From the NCBI GenBank assembly GCA_024364735.1, contig JAGFNQ010009471.1, positions 31,580 to 95,579 of the forward strand: a stretch of 64,000 bases of DNA, in the 5' to 3' direction. Both the position numbers and the translations under genes were made by a program. Position 1 is the stretch's first letter, and every line of letters starts with the position of its first letter. The DNA comes from Boesenbergia rotunda. Lineage: Eukaryota > Streptophyta > Magnoliopsida > Zingiberales > Zingiberaceae. This document shows positions 56,640 through 64,000 of this stretch, one piece after another. The notes under the pieces were generated by a model. The model had not been told where the DNA came from, made no database searches, and saw only the letters and a list, made by a program, of their open reading frames with translations.

Positions 56640-57576
56640 AACCAATGGTTCACATTTCGATGAGCATACACAACTCCATTGAAAGATGTGACTGGTTAGC
56701 CACTTTACCTAGAAAAGTGAAACTCATAGAAGAAGAAGAAGGGTCAAGTTGACTCAAAAGCACTGAACACTCTCCAATATGGACTGACAAAGGAGGAACT
56801 CAACCGGTTCGGAACATTCGAGAACACAAAGGAACTCTAGGACAAGGTGATTGAGATGCACGAAGGCATCAATGATGCTAAGGTAATGAAATACGACTTG
56901 CTTTTGAATAGTTTATTTAACATAAAAATGCAAGTCAGAGAAACGACGAGACAACTTCACGCAAGGATCAAGGACATCCTCAATAGACTGCATCTGATCA
57001 GCCACCAATTGGAAAATAGGGACGTAATCAGGTATGGCCTAAATTTATTTTCTCAAAATGCACAAGGGCATCTATAATAGTGTCTATAAAGTTTTGAGGA
57101 ATTTGTCAAAGTTAAAATTAGACGAATTATTTTATGAGTTAAAATTACATGAACAGACTAACTTAAAGAATGTTGAGAAGGATATAGCTTTTCTTACAGG
57201 TTCAAAAAAGGAAGTGAAGACAAGAACTCTAACCAGGCTCGAGTCAGAAGATTAATTCGACTCTAAATCCAACGAAGAAGAGCAACTAGTGAACTTAGTC
57301 AGGAAAATGTTCACTAGAAAGAAGAATAACTTTTCAGAGAACGATTTGCAAAAGATGATCAAATCCACATTCAACGACGCAAATATGAACATCACTTGCT
57401 TCGAATGCAACGAGAAGGGTCATTTCAAGCACGAGTGTCCAAATCGGAAGGAAAACAAGTCTAAGAAGACAAACAAGAAGAAGGCGCTCCAAGTCACCTG
57501 GAACGAATCTTCCTCAGAAGAGTCAAATGTAGAAGATAGAAAGCAAGTAACCCATAACACACACCTGAGCACTTAG
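56640..57576 (+). pseudogene. copia gag, middle part and zinc knuckle (broken)
   Basis: Open stretches carry LTQKALNTLQYGLTKEEL (56740), then a TAG where relatives have Trp, then DKVIEMHEGINDAKV with RQLHARIKDILNRLHL (56847-57077). LSKLKLDELFYELKLHEQTN (57058-57255) follows, then an acidic linker and a CCHC knuckle CFECNEKGHFKHEC within 57289-57576. Frame shifts separate them. Protease and pol would follow but are displaced by the next insertion. Confidence 0.8.
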
Positions 57577-57671
57577 ACTACTAATTGGCTTTTAACCAAA
57601 GTCAATTTCGTCAACCGTAACCAGGAAAATCGAGCTCCCATAAATAGAGCTCGTGGCTGAACTAGTTGTTA

Positions 57672-57835
57672 CCTGTCGACTGGTGCCAACACCAGTCGAC
57701 TGGTTCCAACCGAATTTGAATGTTACAGTCCAACGTTCGAATTCTCAGTCGACACCAGTTGACTACACAGAAGATCAGTCGACTGATCTTTCTATGCCAA
57801 CTATCAGTCGACTGATCCAAGCATCAGTCGACTGC
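57672..57835. repeat. CAGTCGACTG palindrome cluster
   Basis: CAGTCGACTG or close variants occur about six times in 165 bp. These include a perfect 16-base palindrome GATCAGTCGACTGATC at 57773-57788 and ATCAGTCGACTGAT at 57803-57816. No protein is implied. Confidence 0.8.
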
Positions 57836-57866
57836 CTAAACTGTTGGGACCAGGTGCATGTTGACA

Positions 57867-60071
57867 TGGATGCGGGTTCGTAATTTTAAAATTAATTACG
57901 TGCAGCGGAAGGTTTAGCATAAATAATTTCTCAAATTATTTAACCACACATCTAAGCATGCAACTTTATCTTGTGTAGACATGATCATATATTTAAAATT
58001 TTACAGAAACGTAAACTAATTTACGTATTACCTCGCGTAACTCGAAGGAAGGGACGAGATCCAACCGTAAGCGTCCCTCGGAAGCTCCGCCTCTATTCGC
58101 GTCCACGCCGAGTATCTTCGGGATGACTTTGCAAAGCCACGAGTTTCGTGTTCTCGAGAATTACTAGATTCTCCAAGAACGCGACAAGAAAACCAAGAGA
58201 GAAGTATTCACATCCGAAAAACTCACTACCAAGGTTGGCCGGAATCACAATTCCGACGAAAAGGAGAAAGATGACTTGCGCCCAATCCCAAGGTGATAAT
58301 GGCCGGAGAGGAAGATCGTCCCAACGGAAGAACTTTGTCGCCTCGGTGCTTCTCCTTGTGCTCACGGCAAGAAGAAGGGAGAAGAGCCTTGTGGCCGGCC
58401 AAGAGAAAGAAGGGAGGAGAGGGAGAGAGCCCAGGCAAGAATACTTCGATTGATTTCCAAGCCTTGCCTTGGGTCCTTTATATAGTGGCCTCTCAACCGC
58501 CAAGTCTCTTTTTTCTTATGGAATAAATTTTCTATGACTTATTCCATCATGCCAAGTTTTATCATATTTTAATTCATGATAAAAACCGACCAAGTCTCCT
58601 TTTTTCTTATGGAATAAATTTTCTTATCATGGTAAATCAATCCATGATTGATTTTATAAAATAAAATAAACCAATCCATGGTTCATTTTAATTTCCATGA
58701 AAAATAAACCAAACCTTGGTTTATTATATAAAAATTTATATCATCCATAATTTTATAAAACAAACCACACTTGGTTTATTTTATAAATTGAACCAAAAAC
58801 TTGGTTCTCTCCCTTTGTTGTGGCCGGCCAAGCAAAGAGGATGGAGACCCTCTTTGGCCGGCCCATCCAAGCCACGCCCCAATGAATTAAACTCATTTAA
58901 TTCATCTATTAAGTCTTCAAAAGACTTAGCCATTTTACGCTTCCGATGCGTCTCTGAAAAATTCAGATTCGACTTATCGTTTGGCTCAACCAAACCTAAT
59001 CTCTCTTGATTGGAAAATCCAATTTTCAACTCGTTTTAAATCCCTCGGATTACTCGTAGTGCGTGTGACTAAATAGGCTTTCGATTTATGTTGGCCGTCT
59101 ATAATTAACCAATTATAGAACGATCATGAGTGGCACCTAGTAGTACATCATGATCCCCAATTAATCGAAAGATCAACGGTTGACCTCAGAAACTATTCTG
59201 AAACCCTTCAGCAGCTATAATGAATCGTGCCCCATTCCCTTCACCATCTTATACCCACTTGGTTCAGGACATGGTCTATGTGTGTCAGTCCCCACTAGGC
59301 TGACTACGTCACACCTAGCCCAAGTAACGTTTTCTCGTCCTACGGATTCTAATTACTCTCATGTATTTAAGAGATTCATACTCTGAACATGTCATGCTCT
59401 GGCCAGAGGCTTCGAGTAACAATCCGACGATAGGCCTTGGGTATACATCTCCTCGCAAGGAGTGGTGAATCCTTTGTAGGCTGTTCAAACATCTTCGGGC
59501 ACTTCGGCTTATACCCAATCATCCTGGGTCCACACCTCCTTGGAGATGCTTGCTTAAGATGTCAAAGTATAAGTCTCCATGACCAAGATGACTTGAACAC
59601 CGCAAGTCAAAGGAACATCGCACTTAAGCTGCAGTAAGAACTTCATTGACATATCTATATGTAGACTACCATATGAAGTTTTACAGCCAGTCACTCCAAT
59701 GAACTAGTTCCCTTAACTAGCATTCATGTTTATCTCCGGACATCCCAATGTCACCAGCCAGTGAGAATCAGCTGATTAGAGAATAACCCATGCTAGTCTC
59801 AACAGAATTGATAGTGTCCGTATTTATCAATTCATCGACTAGGGACAATTTCAATACTTCACAATTGCACATGTAGAGATAATCACTAGTTGTGAATTCA
59901 TCACAAATTCTCTCATGCTGTGAATTGTATTGCGGACATTCAGTAAATGAGTTTAAGATCTCAATCAAATACATAAACATGTATACTCAAATAGTGAATA
60001 TTCATTTATTAAAATAAATGATTACAATCATAAGGCGATTGCCTTAGGACACTTTTCTCATATCACTAACA
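57867..60071 (-). repeat. Complete 3' LTR of copia copy 2
   Basis: 2205 bp; on the minus strand from TGTTAGTGATATG to AACCCGCATCCA. TATATAAAG is at 58476-58485, with about 600 bp of R-U5 after it. It provides the reference for the truncated LTR in copy 1. U3 is rich in small inverted repeats such as AACCAAACCTTGGTTTATT. Confidence 0.88.
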
Positions 60072-60084
60072 AACTCCCACTTGG
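60072..60084 (-). other. Polypurine tract of copia copy 2
   Basis: Minus strand CCAAGTGGGAGTT directly before the 3' LTR. Confidence 0.8.
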
Positions 60085-60085
60085 C

Positions 60086-60652
60086 CTAATGCCAATCGCT
60101 ACGGTATCCAATACCACAGGCTCTAACATGACCCTCAAACTTGCTTTGAGGCAAGGCCTTAGTTAAAGGATCCGCTAAATTCCTTTCAGTGGGAATTTTC
60201 TCAATTTGTATATCATTCCTACTTATAATCTCTCTGATCAGATGATAGCGGCGAAGCACATGTTTGGATCGCTGATGAGACCTTGGTTCCTTCGCTTGTG
60301 CAATAGCTCCATTGTTGTCGCAATAAACCGGTATTGCTTCATCAATGGTTGGAACCACACCAAGTTCTGAGACAAACTTCTTGATCCAGACTGCTTCCTT
60401 TGCTGCTTCCGAAGCTGCAATATATTCCGCTTCCGTGGTAGAATCCGCTACGGTGTCTTGCTTGGAACTCTTCCAACTTATTGCGCCTCCATTCAAAATA
60501 AATACGTATCCGGACTGAGATTTGGAGTCATCCTTATCTGTCTGGAAACTGGCATCTGTATACCCACGTATTACCATATCACCTTCTCCATATATTAGGA
60601 ACACATCCTTAGTTCTTCTAAGTACTTGAGGATTGTCTTGACAGCCGCCCAA
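60086..60652 (-). pseudogene. copia RNase H (copy 2)
   Basis: 188-aa frame. GYTDASFQTD, STTEAEYIAASEAAKEAVW and VYCDNNGAIAQAKEPRSHQ carry the RNase H active-site residues. It is joined to RT through a one-base loss near 60612, where copy 1 reads on without a break. Confidence 0.85.
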
Positions 60653-61332
60653 TGATCCATTCCTGGATCAGACTGGTATCTGCTTGTGACGCTCAGAGCA
60701 TACGATACATCGGGCCTAGTACATAACATAGCATACATGATAGATCCTATCGCGGATGCATAAGGAATCTTATTCATGCAAATCCTCTCGTCTTCTGTGC
60801 GCGGACACATAGACTTCGAAAGGTTGATCCCATGCCTGATGGGAAGGTAACCTTTCTTGGATTCCGACATGCTAAACCTTTCTAGCACTCGGTCTATATA
60901 TGTAGACTGCGAAAGACCAAGCAACCGTTTTGATCTATCTCTATAGATTCTAATCCCAAGGATATAGGTTGCTTCTCCCAGGTCTTTCATGGAGAAAGTT
61001 TTGGACAACCAAATTTTAACTGACTGTAAGACTGATATATCGTTTCCTATAAGTAATATGTCATCGACATATAACACTAGGAATACGACTGCACTCCCAC
61101 TAACCTTCTTGTACACACAAGGTTCGTCAGGATTTTGTGAGAAATCAAACTCTTTGATTGTCTCATCAAAACGGATGTTCCAGCTCCTGGATGCTTGCTT
61201 TAGTCCATATATGGATCGTCGAAGCTTGCATACTTTGGTTTTATTAACCGATGTGAAACCTTCAGGTTGTATCATGTATACATCCTCAAGCAGGTTTCCA
61301 TTAAGGAAAGCTGTTTTCACATCCATTTGCAT
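60595..61332 (-). pseudogene. copia reverse transcriptase core (copy 2)
   Basis: 245-aa frame with QMDVKTAFLNGNL (catalytic Asp), SIYGLKQASRSW and YVDDILLIGND. A one-base deletion at about 61331 separates it from the upstream part. The copy 1 RT is nearly the same in sequence. Confidence 0.85.
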
Positions 61333-61958
61333 ATCTCATAATCATAATGAGCTGCTATGGCCAGGAGCATCCGAATGGATTTAAGCATAGCTACTGGCGA
61401 ATAGGTTTCGTCATAATCAATTCCTTGTTTCTGACGATATCCTTTTGCCACTAATCTAGCCTTAAAGGTAACAACATTACCTTCCATGTCGGTTTTCTTC
61501 TTGAAAACCCACTTGCACCCTATGGGCTTAATCCCTTCAGGTGGGTTAACCAAGTCCCATACTTGATTTTTGTACATGGAATCCATTTCCGACTTCATGG
61601 CTTCAAGCCATTTATCCCTTTCTGAATTTTTCAGAACATCTTCATAACTGATAGGTTCGTCATCGTTAATGAGTAACACGTCGTTCGATTCACTTATGAG
61701 AAATCCGTATCTCTCTGGAATATTGCGTGTCCTATCAGACCTACGAAGAAGTGGTGTTGTTTTAGGTTCAACTGATAGCTCATCATTATGAGTTATTGGT
61801 TGTGGGTCTAGACTAGGTGTCTCTGTAATGTCTATTGGAGTTTCTTGAACTTCTTCAAGTTCAATGCTACTCCCACTGTTTTCTTGTAAAAGAAATTCTT
61901 TTTCTAGAAATACAGCATGCCTTGAAACAAACTCCTTTTGTTCCAAGGGATGATACAA
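61317..61958 (-). pseudogene. copia IN-RT linker and RT N-terminus (copy 2)
   Basis: 213-aa frame from the post-integrase acidic linker (TTPLLRRSDRTRNIPERY) through DKWLEAMKSEMDSMYKNQVWDLV to CKWVFKKKTDMEGN. The tryptophans that are stops in copy 1 are intact here. A frame shift at about 61968 separates it from integrase. Confidence 0.82.
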
Positions 61959-62884
61959 TTGGTAACCTTCGTTTGCTTAGGGTATCCAATAAATAGACAT
62001 TTATCAGACTTAGCATCCAATTTGTCTGATACAGTCCGCTTTACATAAGCAGGACAACCCCATATCTTTAGGTGAGATAAATGAGGTTTCTTACTATTCC
62101 ACGTCTCATATGGAGTAGTAGAGACTACCTTGGTCGGGACTCTGTTTAGCAAGTAAACAGCTGTCTTAAGCGCATAGCCCCAAAAGGATTTTGGAAGAGT
62201 TGCATGATTCATCATAGATCTAACCATGTCCATCAAGGTTCGGTTACGCCTCTCAGATACACCATTATGCTGTGGTGTATATGGCGGAGTCCATTGAGAC
62301 AATATCCCATTGTCCCTAAGATAATCTTGAAACTCTTGACTTAAGTATTCACCACCCCGATCGGATCGAAGTATCTTAATACTTTTGCCAAGCTGTTTCT
62401 CTACTTCACTTCTGAACTCTTTGAATTTCTCAAAAGCTTCAGATTTGTGTTTCATTAAGAACACATACCCGAATCGTGAGTGATCATCGATAAAGGTAAT
62501 GAAGTAGCTATAGCCTCCTTGTGCAAGAGTTGACATTGGTCCACATACATCAGTATGTATTAGACCAAGCAATTCTCCCACTGGTTTACCTTTTTCGGAA
62601 AAGGGTAATTTGGTCATCTTGCCTTTTAAGCATGATTCGCATGTATCAAATGAACCAGGTTCAAATGATTCCAGAATTCCACATCGGTGTAATTTGGTCA
62701 TGCGTTTCTTGCTTACATGGCCAAGACGACAATGCCACGTATAGGAGTCTATTTGATTATCTATTCGAGCACGTTTGTTGCTAACTTCGATATTGAAAAC
62801 GTCACCGGATAAATCTAACGTGTAGATACCATTGCATAAAGTTCGGTCCCATAAAGAACACCATTTAAAGTTATGTAACAGCAA
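61904..62884 (-). pseudogene. copia integrase (copy 2)
   Basis: 326-aa frame with the HHCC zinc domain (CRLGHVSKKRM, where the first His of WHYRLGH pairs as WHCRLGH; CESCLKGK) and integrase core HTDVCGP, RSDRGGEY and NGVSERRN, giving Asp, Asp and Glu with D(35)E spacing. SHLKIWGCPAYVK continues where copy 1 has a stop. It ends at a one-base frame shift. Confidence 0.85.
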
Positions 62885-63063
62885 TTGTTACTAAAAGTTA
62901 AATGGTAACCCTTTTCATTCAAGCATGAAATAGATACAATGTTCTTTATTAACGAAGGAACAAAATAACAATTATCCAATTCTAAGACAAGTCCAGTAGG
63001 GAGCTTTAGCAAATATGTTCCGATGGCAATAGCAGCAATCTTTGCTCCATTTCCAACTCGCAA
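62815..63063 (-). pseudogene. copia protease C-terminal region (copy 2)
   Basis: 82-aa frame, NLRVGNG-like start, with AIGTYLLKLPTGLVLELDNCYFVPSLIKNIVS. This is the stretch between the protease active site and integrase. It is set off by one-base losses at about 62844 and 63105. Confidence 0.8.
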
Positions 63064-63098
63064 ATTCGCTTCTCCCTTGACGAGTCTTCTTCTATTCC

Positions 63099-63374
63099 TT
63101 AGCCCTGTATGTCATTACATATATGTGAGCTACACCCAGTATCAAGTACCCAGGTGTACGAGGAAATAGAGTGACATTCAATAACGAAGATGCCTGAAGA
63201 GGATGGGGCATCGGATGCCTTCTTCTTCAAGGACTCAAGATAAACCTTGCAGTTTCTTCGCCAGTGGCCCTCCTTGCCGCAGTGATGGCAAGTGCCTTTT
63301 GGTGCCTTTTCAATCCTTTTGGCCTTAGTTAACTTATTGGTGTCCAAAATGGAACGCAAATTCAGAGAAGACAT
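63099..63374 (-). pseudogene. copia gag with large internal deletion, and protease start (copy 2)
   Basis: 91-aa frame. The first 16 residues MSSLNLRSILDTNKLT are the gag start. They are joined in frame to KAKRIEKAPKGTCHHCGKEG, the segment just before the zinc knuckle. About 630 bp of capsid coding present in copy 1 is missing. The frame then carries the protease motif WVLDTGCSSHICND and ends at a one-base loss. Without a capsid domain this copy could not build its own particle. Confidence 0.82.
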
Positions 63375-64000
63375 GATCAGGTGATTATCCTAGAAATACA
63401 AATTGAGGTTATGTGATGAGAATGATAAAGAATGCATCAATATACATTAATTAAATCCTATTTATTTTTCGAATTGAATAACCCTTTTTATCAATTCGGG
63501 AGATCGTAGGAACATCTCCAAATAGGTTTATATCCAACCATAGATAAGAACAATCATGGCTGGAGTCCATCAAGTTATTCTTAGCTATGAAGGTAGGTAA
63601 TTATACCCATTACATATTAGACATATGTAACTATCACATTATGCTATCAACTAATTGAATGTTTGCATATATCATTGGGTTGTTAACTCATTACAAGTAT
63701 GCAACAATACACATAGCACCCAACTACACCTCTCTTTACATTGACCTTGGCTGTGGCACAACAAATCGATGCTCCAAGCTTAAGGCTGACCCATTAATCA
63801 AGAAATAGTTTTAATATGGTTGGAGCTCATTCAACGTTTAGTCAGGCTTGGATGTGTCCAACAACCAAAACTAAGGATTGACCTCTGACTCCAACTATAT
63901 TAATCATAAACTAATTCCATGGTTTGAACATGTTGAGGTTCAAGCCGGGCATGGATGTGTCCATCAACCCAAACGAGAAACAAAACTCCGGTTCTAACCA
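63375..64000 (-). other. 5' leader of copia copy 2
   Basis: Untranslated region upstream of gag. It is shared with copy 1 up to about 63702, then unique in this window. The 5' LTR and primer site are not reached. Confidence 0.65.

Larger units (their letters stand above)
51773..57866 (+). mobile_element. Plus-strand copia element, left part
   Basis: LTR (51773-54178), primer site, and gag with a CCHC knuckle. The element is cut at 57867 by another copia copy and its remainder is not in the window. The gag landmarks (DKVIEMHEG, RDLLLN-type, LHARIKDILNRL, LDELFYELKLHEQ) are typical of large plant copia elements. The LTR holds three foldbacks and the gag holds another LTR-like insertion. Confidence 0.78.
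57867..64000 (-). mobile_element. copia element, copy 2 (same family as 26085-33470)
   Basis: Minus-strand element inserted in the plus-strand copia. It has a complete 3' LTR (57867-60071), polypurine tract, RNase H, RT, integrase, protease, a shortened gag and leader to the window end. The 5' LTR must lie beyond 64000. The bases before the LTR, TGACA, would be one side of the target duplication. Coding is broken by several single-base losses rather than by stops. Confidence 0.88.

Noticed and set aside
58093..58503. 136-aa protein
   Set aside because: It is entirely within the R-U5 part of the copia LTR and has no counterpart as a copia protein.

Overview
The window looks like repeat-dense heterochromatin of a flowering plant with a large genome. 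I see no host protein-coding gene and no functional tRNA, rRNA or CRISPR locus. Nearly everything recognisable is transposable-element DNA: Ty3/gypsy elements of Tat, Athila and Tekay type, Ty1/copia elements, Mutator-like foldback elements, a hAT relic, a CACTA relic, SINE-like repeats and tRNA-like foldbacks. The primer-binding sites are plant-type (TGGTATCAGAGC; the Athila TGGCG-CGTTGCCG type). A monocot is possible, but the sequence alone does not identify the species.

Layout. 1-2497: 5' part of a Tat-like gypsy element on the minus strand, beside a hAT transposase relic (2505-2885). 3805-4950: three SINE-like copies. 5039-9127 and 10209-13616: two related non-autonomous Mutator-like elements. 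The first is a 4.1-kb near-perfect palindrome with a perfect 9-bp target duplication. The second has about 0.5-kb inverted ends and an internal tandem array. 15054-15800: an 81-bp tandem repeat interrupted by a tRNA-like foldback with a 5-bp target duplication. 16117-18084: diverged about 72-bp repeats, then a probable old solo LTR.

18510-50922 is a nested stack that can be peeled by its target duplications. An old Athila-like LTR of about 1.66 kb net carries (i) a Tekay-like solo LTR (19102-21789, TSD TTGCT), (ii) a degenerate Athila element on the minus strand (21947-48671, TSD AGGCT), and (iii) a further solo LTR (49425-50753, TSD CATGG). Inside the Athila sits a non-autonomous LTR element (25288-39717, TSD ACATA). 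Inside that element's left LTR sits a rearranged copia element (26085-33470) that has no target duplication and ends in a 1.45-kb inverted LTR palindrome.

51190-51502 is a CACTA transposase-associated-domain relic. 51773-57866 is a plus-strand copia element. Its LTR holds three tRNA-like foldbacks in a row, and its gag is broken by another LTR-like insertion. It is cut at 57867 by a second copy of the nested copia family, which runs to the window end.

All polyproteins are broken or incomplete, although the 489-aa RT/RNase H segment at 29219-30688 is open. No transposase able to move the Mutator-like or foldback elements is encoded here. The most unusual content is structural: the hairpin-rich palindromic Mutator-like pair, the head-to-head tRNA-like foldback family, and the copia copy with a self-inverted LTR.
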